This document shows, one piece after another, positions 1 through 6,475 of a DNA stretch of 11,882 nt (positions are counted from its first letter, which is position 1; each line of letters opens with the position of its first letter). The position numbers and the translations under genes were made by a program. The notes under the pieces were generated by a model, which saw only the letters and a list, made by a program, of their open reading frames with translations, made no database searches and was not told the origin of the DNA. The stretch covers positions 1 through 11,882 of the forward strand of contig CAIYXE010000602.1 in assembly GCA_903930095.1 (NCBI GenBank). Direction: 5' to 3'. The stretch comes from an uncultured Hyphomicrobiales bacterium. Its GTDB lineage: Bacteria; Pseudomonadota; Alphaproteobacteria; Rhizobiales; Aestuariivirgaceae.

Positions 1-40
1 CAATTTCCGGATTCAATATTATCAATGACTTAATCATAGA

Positions 41-96
41 GAGAGTTGCCCGCCAGGCTCTCTCCCTCCGCCATTTAGCCCTCGGGCAAAGCTCTC
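41..96. repeat. Imperfect long-arm inverted repeat
   Basis: The arm GAGAGTTGCCCG at 41-52 pairs with CGGGCAA-AG-CTCTC at 83-96, leaving a two-base bulge and a loop of about 30 bases. A competing shorter pairing is GAGAGAG at 39-45 with CTCTCTC at 58-64. No T-run follows on either strand, so it does not look like a classic intrinsic terminator. Its role is unknown. Confidence 0.3.
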
Positions 97-241
97 TATC
101 CGAAAGCTGAGCGCCTAAAATCCCCAGTATTTGCGGGCTTCTTTGCGAAAACCTCCTGACTACCTGAGTGGCGGCGAGGCCGATTTTGGTCTCTCTCTGC
201 CAGATATTCTCCAAAGCTCCTGACTGCCCGAATTTAGTACG

Positions 242-255
242 GAGCTTCTAAGCTC
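242..255. repeat. Short perfect inverted repeat GAGCTT-CT-AAGCTC
   Basis: Two six-base arms separated by CT lie immediately before the ATG at 256. It could be a small operator or a hairpin that affects translation of the weak open frame behind it. It could equally be chance, because six-base arms are common. Confidence 0.25.
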
Positions 256-456
256 ATGAAAAAATGTGAAAATCTATCGACCCTATTGCCGTACATTGGA
301 GAGAACGGGCGGTTACCGGAAGGCTCTACGAGCGAACTGTGTGTTTTGATGTCGGTTCTTTCCGCTTTGCGACGCGAGTTCGGCAACCTCGCGCATTGTG
401 ATGCCCTTTGTGCCGAAAACGCGAAGGAGGCCGATCTTGGCTCTCGTCTTCTATGA
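256..456 (+). CDS. Small hypothetical ORF, 66 aa, doubtful
   Basis: An open frame of 66 codons starts at ATG 256 and stops at 456. I do not recognise the product. It is not membrane-like and shows no motif; its middle (about residues 22-40) could form a helix. A GGAG at 241-244 lies 11 bases before the ATG, which is longer than ideal and partly inside an inverted repeat. The frame overlaps the start of the decayed exonuclease gene at 437 by 20 bases. If real, it would be the upstream member of that former pair of genes. Because it sits in a decaying, lower-GC stretch, it may instead be a chance frame. Confidence 0.2.
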   Translation: MKKCENLSTLLPYIGENGRLPEGSTSELCVLMSVLSALRREFGNLAHCDALCAENAKEADLGSRLL

Positions 457-662
457 CACGGAAAACACAGGTACTTGATGGCCTCCTGCGCCCAGATACT
501 GACGTTCGCCGCGATCAGGAGAGACGAAGTCCTTGATGAGATCTATTGCTTCAATGTCCGCTGCCGCACTCAACCGCATCACGGTGGATCTGGTATCCGA
601 TCAAGCCCTTCTGTGTCTCTTTCGATATAGCGGCTGTGATCTACGAAAAGCTCACGGCATGA
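437..662 (+). pseudogene. Decayed exodeoxyribonuclease I-like (DEDDh exonuclease) fragment
   Basis: A Shine-Dalgarno sequence AAGGAGG at 424-430 lies 6 bases before TTG at 437. That frame reads LALVFYDTENTGT and stops at 476-478; FYDTE-TGT is the first catalytic motif of DEDDh exonucleases such as ExoI. A second frame from about 493 reads QILTFAAIRRDEVLDEI followed by YCFNVRCRTQPH (to about 579), which continues the same family (compare DQILQFAAI after motif I). A third frame at 630-659 reads AAVIYEKLTA, then a stop, like the downstream 'AIHEKLTAW' segment. A weak F-I-x-x-N similarity may extend to about 701. Motifs in three successive frames with two stops mark a frameshifted remnant. The rest, including later catalytic residues, is absent; the Lrp gene ends at 700. 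The family assignment comes from remembered motifs, not an alignment. Confidence 0.62.
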
Positions 663-699
663 TTTCGTGCGCTGACTGTCGGCTTTATAGTTGTGAACA

Positions 700-1161
700 C
701 TAGATCGGCACGACGTCCGTGTCTTTCACAACCTCGAGAATGACGGAACTCTGCATCTCGCGAATGCCGGGAAGCGAAACGAGATTCCCCTGCAGCAGCC
801 GTTGATAGTGTTCGATATCGCGGACCATGATCCGCAGATAATAGTCGAAGTCTCCAAGCACCAGCAGCGCGATCTGAATCTCGGGAATATCCCGGACGGC
901 CTTCTTGAACGCGTCGAGCAGCTTGGTGTCGTGCGCATGCAGTTTGATCCTCACGATGATGAGCGTGCCGTAGCCTAGTTTCTTTGCATCAAGTACAGTC
1001 TGCCGTCCGCGGATGACGCCCTCAGCCTCCAGATTGGCGATCCGCCGAGAGCAGGCCGATTGAGATATCCCCACCCGCTCGGCGATTTCAGCCACCGTCA
1101 GCCCGCCAGCGCTCTGCATCGCGCGAAGGATGCGGATATCCGTGTCATGAAGCGTCTGCAT
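700..1161 (-). CDS. Lrp/AsnC family transcriptional regulator
   Basis: The 153-aa product has the standard Lrp/AsnC length and layout. An N-terminal winged helix-turn-helix (about residues 5-50) starts with the family pattern LHDTDIRIL and includes TVAEIAERVGISQSACSRR as the DNA-recognition unit. A C-terminal RAM effector-binding domain (about 65-148) carries GDFDYYLRI at 103-111. Such proteins form dimers to octamers and respond to amino acids or related metabolites. The ATG at 1159-1161 lacks a strong Shine-Dalgarno, but the family start pattern supports it. The gene is divergent from the E1-like gene with 136 bases between the starts, the usual arrangement for a local regulator and its target, as in mdeR and bkdR loci. 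It therefore probably controls the E1 gene and itself. The effector is unknown; 2-oxo acids or amino acids such as methionine are candidates by analogy. Its base composition is less GC-rich than the operon's. Confidence 0.93.
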   Translation of the reverse strand: MQTLHDTDIRILRAMQSAGGLTVAEIAERVGISQSACSRRIANLEAEGVIRGRQTVLDAKKLGYGTLIIVRIKLHAHDTKLLDAFKKAVRDIPEIQIALLVLGDFDYYLRIMVRDIEHYQRLLQGNLVSLPGIREMQSSVILEVVKDTDVVPI

Positions 1162-1297
1162 AATATACCCGCTAAATAAGGAATTGTTGCATGAAAAAGT
1201 ACATATTCATATAGAACAGCGCGATCTCTGGCAAGAAAATGTGCGGTATCCGCCTTATTCTCTCCGTCTCATTTCGAGCGTGAGAGGAGAATCAAGA
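1162..1297. promoter_or_regulatory. Divergent promoter/operator region between Lrp regulator and E1 gene
   Basis: This 136-base gap separates two divergent starts and is AT-rich near 1162-1215. A possible rightward sigma-70-type promoter is TTGCAT at 1187-1192, 17 bases, then TATAGA at 1210-1215; the match to consensus is only moderate. Arms AATAAGG (1175-1181) and CCTTATT (1253-1259) form a widely spaced inverted repeat, and GCGG-TAT-CCGC sits at 1243-1253. Lrp-type proteins bind loosely conserved AT-rich sites and wrap DNA, so this region is the expected target, but no operator can be fixed by eye. Confidence 0.4.
1282..1290 (+). promoter_or_regulatory. Strong ribosome binding site deciding the E1 start
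   Basis: GAGAGGAGA lies 7 bases before ATG 1298. The in-frame TTG codons at 1184 and 1187 have no comparable site and fall inside the putative promoter. This supports translation from 1298 rather than the longer frame. Confidence 0.75.
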
Positions 1298-3679
1298 ATG
1301 GCCGAGCTAGGCTCCCTCCAGGACATCCACCGCATCCTGCTCTGGCTGTCCTGCTGGACAATTCACAACGCCAATCACCTGAGACCGAAGAGCGAAGGCG
1401 ACGTGAAGGTGGGCGGGCATCAGGCATCGTCCGCCTCGATGGCCGCCATGATGACCTCTCTCTATTTTCATGCCTTGCGGCCCGATGATCGCGTGGCGGT
1501 GAAGCCGCATGCGGGTCCTGTGTTCCACGCCATGCAGTATCTCATGGGCAATGTCCCGCTCCAGGAGCTGAAGAGCTTTCGTGGCTATGGTGGCGTCCAG
1601 AGCTATCCCTCAAGGACCAAGGACACGGACGACGTGGATTTCTCCACGGGCTCGGTGGGGCTTGGGGCAGCGCTACCGGTATTTGCGTCGATCATTCAGG
1701 ACTACCTGCATGCCCATGGCTGGGCCAGGTCTGTGAATGGCCGTATGGTCGCCCTGATCGGTGATGCCGAGCTCGACGAAGGCAATGTTTACGAGGCCCT
1801 GCAGGAAGGATGGAAGCACGATCTGCGAAACGTCTGGTGGCTGATCGACTATAACCGGCAGAGTCTCGACGGGATTGTACGAGAAGGGCTGTGGAGCCGC
1901 ATCGAGGCGATATTCCCTGCCTTCGGTTGGCGCGTGGTGAAGCTCAAATATGGCCTGCTGCAGCGCGCTGCCTTCGAGGAAGCCGGCGGCAGCGCGTTGA
2001 AGGACTGGATCGACGCTTGCCCCAATGCCCTTTACTCCGCACTGGTCTTTCAGGGCGGCGCGGCGTGGCGCAAGCGGCTTTTCGACGATCTCGGCGACCA
2101 GGGGGCTGCAATGGCACTGATTGAGCGCCGCACCGACGCCGAACTCGCGAGCTTGATGGAGAATCTCGGAGGTCACTGCCTCGCGACGCTCTGCGATGCC
2201 TTCGACGAGGCTGATGATGACCGGCCGACCGTCTTTCTCTGCTATACGATCAAGGGCTGGGGTACGCCTTTGGCCGGTCACAAAGACAATCACGCGGGCC
2301 TCATGACACCATCGCAGATGGACGCCTTCCAGGCTGCCATGGGTGTTCCGAAGGGAGTGGAATGGAACCCCTTCGCGGCCGCGCGGAATGCGCCTGTGCT
2401 AAAGGCGTTTCTCGATACCATACCCTTTTTCGCCAAGGGCAGGCGGCGCTACACCGCGCGCCGGATAGAGGTGCCTGAAAGGGTTGAACTTGATGATCGT
2501 TTTCAGTCGACGCAAGCAGGCTTCGGAAAGATACTCGACGAGATCGCGCGAACCGGGGGCGATCTCGCAGCTCGGATCGTCACGTTCTCTCCGGACGTGA
2601 CGGTCTCGACTCATCTGGGTCCGTGGGTCAACAGGCGCGGCCTCTTCGCCAGGGACCCTCGCGAAGATACGTTCCGCGATGAGCGCATCGCCTCCGCGCA
2701 GAGATGGGCATTTTCGCCTGGCGGTCAGCACATCGAACTGGGCATTGCCGAGATGAACCTGATGCTGGCGCTCGGCGCCGCCGGACTGTCTCACGCGCTC
2801 TTCGCGGAACGTCTGATCCCCATCGGCACGGTGTATGATCCGTTCATCGCCCGCGGGCTCGATGCCCTCAACTATGCCTGCTACCAGGATGCCCGCTTTC
2901 TTCTGGTGGGAACGCCCTCCGGCGTTACACTGGCGCCGGAAGGCGGCGCACATCAGTCGATTGCATCGCCGCTGATCGGCATGGCGCAGGATGGTCTTGC
3001 CTCCTTCGAACCAGCCTTCGTCGATGAGCTATCAGTCATCATGAACTGGAGCTTCGATTACCTTCAGAGGAATGGTGACGGCGATCCCGATGAGCGAACC
3101 TGGCTCCGCGACGAGACGGGCGGTTCCGTGTATCTGCGACTGTCCACTCGGCCAGTCGAACAGCCGATGCCGCGCGACGGAACGAAGTTCACTCAGGGAG
3201 TGATCGATGGAGCATATTGGCTGCGGGAACCAGGGCCGAATGCGGAGGTCGTCATTGCTTATCAGGGAACGGTAGCAACGGAAGCCATCGCGGCTGCGGG
3301 CCGGATCGCGGGCGACCGCCGGGGCATCGGCGTTCTTGCTGTCACATCAGCCGACCGGTTGAATGCCGGCTGGACCGCGGCACGGCGCGCCCGCGCCCGC
3401 GGCCATACCAGCGCAGCCTCTCACATCGAATCCTTGCTGCAGTGTCTCCCCTCACATTGCGTGCTGATCACAGTACTGGACGGGCATCCTGCTACCTTAT
3501 CTTGGCTGGGTTCAGTGGCAGGCCAACGAGTGGTTCCGCTCGGTGTCGAGCATTTTGGTCAGACGGGTACAATTGCCGAGCTTTACCGCCACTTCCAAAT
3601 TGACGCCGACGCCATCGTGGGAGCAGCAAGTCGCATCGTGCCCGGAAGACCGGTGCGGCTCGTTGGATTCCAAACCTAG
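1298..3679 (+). CDS. AceE/MdeB-like 2-oxo acid dehydrogenase E1 (thiamine diphosphate)
   Basis: The 793-aa product is a homodimeric-type E1, which decarboxylates a 2-oxo acid using thiamine diphosphate. The cofactor motif is GDAELDEGN at 155-163, with N186 in DYNRQSLDG. Histidines matching E. coli AceE active-site positions are H41 (GGHQAS), H71 (KPHAGP), H332 (DNHAG) and H552 (GAHQS). The cofactor-activating glutamate is E485 in GIAEMN. The C-terminal domain (about 655-790) ends with the AceE-like pattern FGQTGTIAELYRHFQIDA. It is about 90 residues shorter than AceE, mostly because the N-terminal E2-binding segment is missing; no E2 or E3 gene is nearby. Beside an Lrp gene, it recalls Pseudomonas MdeB, a putative 2-oxobutyrate dehydrogenase E1, but no methionine gamma-lyase gene is present. 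The substrate is therefore uncertain: 2-oxobutyrate, pyruvate or another 2-oxo acid. It converges on the lactonase gene, 85 bases away, with no clear terminator between. Confidence 0.85.
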   Translation: MAELGSLQDIHRILLWLSCWTIHNANHLRPKSEGDVKVGGHQASSASMAAMMTSLYFHALRPDDRVAVKPHAGPVFHAMQYLMGNVPLQELKSFRGYGGVQSYPSRTKDTDDVDFSTGSVGLGAALPVFASIIQDYLHAHGWARSVNGRMVALIGDAELDEGNVYEALQEGWKHDLRNVWWLIDYNRQSLDGIVREGLWSRIEAIFPAFGWRVVKLKYGLLQRAAFEEAGGSALKDWIDACPNALYSALVFQGGAAWRKRLFDDLGDQGAAMALIERRTDAELASLMENLGGHCLATLCDAFDEADDDRPTVFLCYTIKGWGTPLAGHKDNHAGLMTPSQMDAFQAAMGVPKGVEWNPFAAARNAPVLKAFLDTIPFFAKGRRRYTARRIEVPERVELDDRFQSTQAGFGKILDEIARTGGDLAARIVTFSPDVTVSTHLGPWVNRRGLFARDPREDTFRDERIASAQRWAFSPGGQHIELGIAEMNLMLALGAAGLSHALFAERLIPIGTVYDPFIARGLDALNYACYQDARFLLVGTPSGVTLAPEGGAHQSIASPLIGMAQDGLASFEPAFVDELSVIMNWSFDYLQRNGDGDPDERTWLRDETGGSVYLRLSTRPVEQPMPRDGTKFTQGVIDGAYWLREPGPNAEVVIAYQGTVATEAIAAAGRIAGDRRGIGVLAVTSADRLNAGWTAARRARARGHTSAASHIESLLQCLPSHCVLITVLDGHPATLSWLGSVAGQRVVPLGVEHFGQTGTIAELYRHFQIDADAIVGAASRIVPGRPVRLVGFQT

Positions 3680-3764
3680 GGCCATCACAACTTGACCAAC
3701 CTCTCGACTGACTAGCTTTCAATCGAGCATTCGAAGACGCGCGACTATTCAATGCGGATGTAGG

Positions 3765-4643
3765 CTAAGCGCCGAACCGCGGTTCGGGCACACCCTTGAT
3801 CCCGAGGCCGGTGATCGCGAACAGGCTGCCGCGCAGAACGCCATCGCCCGGGAAGCGGGGTAGCGGCGGCTTGGCCATGGAAGTTACGTAGAGCACGTCC
3901 ATGTTCGGTCCGCCGAACATCACGCTCGTTACCTTCTTCACCGGCATCTCGATCACCCGGTCGACCTTGCCGTCGGGCGTGTAGCGGATGAGCTTACTGT
4001 CATAGACCTGGGCATTCCACAGGCAGCCCTCAGCATCGACCGTCGAGCCGTCCGCCGCACCGCCGCGCGAGGTGTCGAGCTTGACGAAGGTGCGGCGATT
4101 CGACAGCGTGCCGCTCTTGATGTCATAGTCATAGGCCCAGATCTCGCCCGACCATGAATCGGCGAAATAGAAGATGCGGTCGTCCGGGCTCCAGCACGGG
4201 CCGTTGGAGACGATGATGCCGCTCTCGACCTTGGTGACCTTGAAGTCCGGGTCGAGCCGGTAGAGCGCGCCGTTGGGGCCTGACTCCTGGCTGTCCATCG
4301 TGCCGGCGAAGAAGCGGCCGCGGCGATCCACCTTGCCGTCATTGATCCAGTTGTTGGGCTGGCCGGGCTCGATCTCCGCGATGAGCGGGCACTCGCCGGT
4401 GCCGAAGTCGAGCGCGTGGAAGCCTTTGGCGAGCGAGCAAATCGCACCCTTGCCGTCCTTCCGTATGGCGATCGAGCCGACGCGCGACGGGACATCCCAG
4501 GCGCGGACCTCGGTTCCCTGCGCAGTGGCGCGGAACACGCGCATCCCGGTGGCGTCAATCCAGTAGAGCCGCTGCTGCTCGACATCCCACAGGGGGCCTT
4601 CGCCGAGCGTCGTCTTCACATCGACCAGAACTTCGATCTTCAT
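3765..4643 (-). CDS. SMP-30/gluconolactonase family sugar lactonase, copy A
   Basis: The 292-aa product is a six-bladed beta-propeller of the SMP-30/regucalcin/gluconolactonase family, which hydrolyses sugar lactones to aldonic acids with a divalent metal. Metal ligands by family pattern are E15 (LGEGPLWD), N147 (VSNGPCWS) and D198 (ADGSTVDAEG); N101-D102 in INDGKVDRRG matches the substrate-binding loop. Length is normal for the family. No signal peptide is visible, so it is cytoplasmic. The start is supported by GGAGGA at 4648-4653. It is the last gene of the operon, 12 bases behind its paralogue, to which it is identical at roughly half of positions by eye; both end in GVPEPRF. It probably opens the lactone made by an operon dehydrogenase. 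Which lactone, and how the copies divide the work, cannot be read from the sequence. Confidence 0.9.
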   Translation of the reverse strand: MKIEVLVDVKTTLGEGPLWDVEQQRLYWIDATGMRVFRATAQGTEVRAWDVPSRVGSIAIRKDGKGAICSLAKGFHALDFGTGECPLIAEIEPGQPNNWINDGKVDRRGRFFAGTMDSQESGPNGALYRLDPDFKVTKVESGIIVSNGPCWSPDDRIFYFADSWSGEIWAYDYDIKSGTLSNRRTFVKLDTSRGGAADGSTVDAEGCLWNAQVYDSKLIRYTPDGKVDRVIEMPVKKVTSVMFGGPNMDVLYVTSMAKPPLPRFPGDGVLRGSLFAITGLGIKGVPEPRFGA

Positions 4644-4655
4644 GCTGTCCTCCGT

Positions 4656-5528
4656 TTATCCCTTGAAGCGTGGCTCAGGCACGCCGCGAACGCCGAGCCC
4701 GTGAATGGCGAAGACGGCGCCGGCCTCCGCCTCCTTGTGGTAGGCATTGCGGTGGGGCCGCGCCATGGACGTTACATAGGCGATGTCGAGATCGGGTCCC
4801 CCGAAGATGAGGCTGGTGGTGGAGTTGACGGGGAGTCCCACGATCCGGTTCACCACGCCGTTGGGATCGAAACGGATGAGGCGGCCGGAATATACTTCGC
4901 AGCTCCACACATAGCCTTCCGCGTCGACGGTGGCCCCGTCGGGCAAGCCGCGCTGGGTCTCGAAGCTGGTGAAGACTCGGCGCGAGCGCACGTCGCCTGT
5001 CGCCGTGTCGTAGTCATAGGCGTAGATCACCTTGCGGCCGGTATCGGCGAAATAGAGGGTCTTGCCGTCGAGGCTCCAGCACGGACCGTTGGAGCAGATG
5101 AGGCCGTGGTCAAGCTCATGCACCGAGAGGTCGTGGTCGAGCCGGAACAGCTTGCCGACAGGGTTCGCCTCCTCGAAGTCCATGGAGCCCGCGACGAAGC
5201 GGCCCTGGCGGTCCACCTTGCCGTCATTCATGCGCGCGGTGAGCTGGCCAGGCTGTGTCTCGGCGATCAGTGTCACCTCGCCCGTCTGGAAGTTGAGCGC
5301 GTGGAAGCCGGAGCGCAGTGAGACGATGGCGCCGCCCTTCTCGCGGAGCGCGATGGAGCCCACGGGCTCCGGCAGGCGCCAGCTCTTACGGTCGCCGCCG
5401 CGCGCATCGCAGGAGAAGACGGCGGGACCATAGGAATCGATCCAGTAGAGGCGCTGTTCCGCGACGTCCCACAGCGGGCCTTCGCCTAGGTCGTTGCGGT
5501 CTTCGCTGAAGACTTCGATGCGCAGCAT
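4656..5528 (-). CDS. SMP-30/gluconolactonase family sugar lactonase, copy B
   Basis: The 290-aa product is a second SMP-30-family beta-propeller lactonase. Expected metal ligands are E16 (LGEGPLWD), N147 (CSNGPCWS) and D197 (LPDGATVDAEG), with N101-D102 in MNDGKVDRQG for substrate contact. All key positions are intact, so neither copy is a decayed duplicate. Differences from copy A cluster at about residues 30-50 and 115-145 and near the C-terminus (about 258-270), surface loops that could tune lactone preference. The start has AGAGGA at 5535-5540, and the gene begins 11 bases after the BKACE stop. The C-terminal motif VRGVPEPRF is shared with copy A, which suggests a tandem duplication followed by divergence, though acquisition of two related genes is also possible. 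No signal peptide is visible; it likely acts in the cytoplasm on the same pathway. Confidence 0.9.
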   Translation of the reverse strand: MLRIEVFSEDRNDLGEGPLWDVAEQRLYWIDSYGPAVFSCDARGGDRKSWRLPEPVGSIALREKGGAIVSLRSGFHALNFQTGEVTLIAETQPGQLTARMNDGKVDRQGRFVAGSMDFEEANPVGKLFRLDHDLSVHELDHGLICSNGPCWSLDGKTLYFADTGRKVIYAYDYDTATGDVRSRRVFTSFETQRGLPDGATVDAEGYVWSCEVYSGRLIRFDPNGVVNRIVGLPVNSTTSLIFGGPDLDIAYVTSMARPHRNAYHKEAEAGAVFAIHGLGVRGVPEPRFKG

Positions 5529-5539
5529 GGCGTGTCCTC

Positions 5540-6475
5540 TCAGAAGGCGACCTTGTCGCCTCCCTTCAGTTCAAGGATCTGGCGGGCCTCATCGGGGGTC
5601 GCGACCTCCATGCCCAAACCTTCGATGATCTTGCGGGCGAGCAGCACCTGCTCGGCGTTGGACTTGGCGAGCTTACCCTTGCCGGCCCACAGGCTGTCCT
5701 CGAGGCCGACGCGGATGTTGCCGCCGAGTGCGGCGGACTGCGCCGCGACGCGAAGCTGTGCTGCACCCGCACCCAGCACCGACCAGCGGAACTTGTCGCC
5801 GAACAACCGGTCAGCCGTGCGCTTCATGTGGGCGACGTCCTCCGGGTGGCTGCCGATGCCGCCCAAGAGGCCGAAGACCGACTGCACGAAGAAGGGCGGC
5901 TTGACGAGGCCACGGTCGGCGAAATGCGCGAGGTTGTAGAGATGCGCGATGTCGTAGCATTCGAACTCGAAGCGCGTGCCGTTGTCGTAGCAGGTCTGCA
6001 GGATATACTCGATGTCCTTGAAGCTGTTGCGGAACACGAGGTCGCGCGTGGCTTCGAGGTGGGTCTTCTCCCAGTCGAACTTGAAGGTCTTGTACTTGTC
6101 GAGCAGGTGGTAGAGCCCAAAGTTGATGGAGCCCATGTTGAGCGAGGCCACTTCTGGCTTGAAGGTGGCGGCGGGCTTCACGCGCTCCTCGACCTTCATG
6201 TAGGGGCTGCCGCCGGTGGTGATGTTGATCGCAGCCTTCGTACCCTGCTTGATGCGCGGCAAGAAGCGCGCGAAGGCCTCGGGCGTCTGGTCGGGCTTGC
6301 CGGTCTCCGGATCGCGCGCGTGGAGGTGCAGGATGGCGGCACCGGCGTCCGCCGCGGCGATCGCCTCGCGCGCGATCTCGTCGGGCGTGATGGGCAGGTA
6401 GGGCGACATGGTGGGCGTGTGGATGGCACCTGTCACGGCGCAGGTGATAATGACCTTATCCTTGAGGACCGTCAT
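5540..6475 (-). CDS. Beta-keto acid cleavage enzyme (BKACE, DUF849; Kce-like)
   Basis: The 311-aa product is a TIM-barrel enzyme of the BKACE family, founded on 3-keto-5-aminohexanoate cleavage enzyme of lysine fermentation. Members use acetyl-CoA to cleave a beta-keto acid into an acyl-CoA and acetoacetate. Zinc ligands are H50 and H52 (LHLHARD) and E259 (GLEDSLW); catalytic R255 and D260 match Kce Arg226 and Asp231. ITTGGSPY at 85-92 is the conserved family loop. Family members act on amino-, carnitine-derived, dicarboxylic and polyhydroxy beta-keto acids, so the name 'aminohexanoate' should not be taken literally. Position 18 in TGAI is isoleucine where, from memory, Kce has an amine-binding glutamate, which argues against an amino substrate. 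Its ATG overlaps the stop of the 3-dehydrogenase gene as ATGA, implying translational coupling with the enzyme that would make its beta-keto substrate. Lactonases and a sugar importer nearby point to a sugar-derived beta-keto acid. Confidence 0.88.
   Translation of the reverse strand: MTVLKDKVIITCAVTGAIHTPTMSPYLPITPDEIAREAIAAADAGAAILHLHARDPETGKPDQTPEAFARFLPRIKQGTKAAINITTGGSPYMKVEERVKPAATFKPEVASLNMGSINFGLYHLLDKYKTFKFDWEKTHLEATRDLVFRNSFKDIEYILQTCYDNGTRFEFECYDIAHLYNLAHFADRGLVKPPFFVQSVFGLLGGIGSHPEDVAHMKRTADRLFGDKFRWSVLGAGAAQLRVAAQSAALGGNIRVGLEDSLWAGKGKLAKSNAEQVLLARKIIEGLGMEVATPDEARQILELKGGDKVAF

Larger units (their letters stand above)
1..436. other. AT-richer stretch without a convincing gene
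   Basis: No convincing intact gene is visible here on either strand. The base composition is clearly less GC-rich than the operon to the right. It contains two possible secondary structures (41-96 and 242-255), a weak 66-codon open frame at 256-456, and a near-duplicate of the sequence around the exonuclease start: 176-195 resembles 427-445, with 14 of the first 15 bases identical followed by CTCTC in both after a one-base offset. I see no tRNA, no insertion-sequence ends and no CRISPR repeats. The stretch may be the decayed remains of an older locus or an ordinary intergenic region. Confidence 0.5.

Noticed and set aside
151..233. Imperfect direct repeat around CTCCTGACT (151-168 and 216-233)
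   Set aside because: The exact match is only nine bases, which is expected by chance in a stretch of this size.
1184..1297. Extended N-terminus for the E1 protein beginning at TTG 1184
   Set aside because: The added 38 residues match no E1 feature, the TTG lacks a ribosome binding site and lies in the likely promoter, while ATG 1298 has GAGAGGAGA at good spacing.
1673..2293. Minus-strand open frame of 206 codons inside the E1 gene
   Set aside because: The E1 frame covers this stretch with its cofactor motif and active-site residues; the antisense product has no recognisable feature.
3680..3764. Bidirectional terminator between the convergent E1 and lactonase genes
   Set aside because: Only a four-base arm pair (TCGA-GCAT-TCGA) is visible, with no GC-rich stem and no T-run, so no terminator can be called.
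4416..5321. Long plus-strand open frame of 301 codons
   Set aside because: It lies opposite the two lactonase genes, crosses their boundary and has no recognisable domain; long antisense frames are common in GC-rich DNA.
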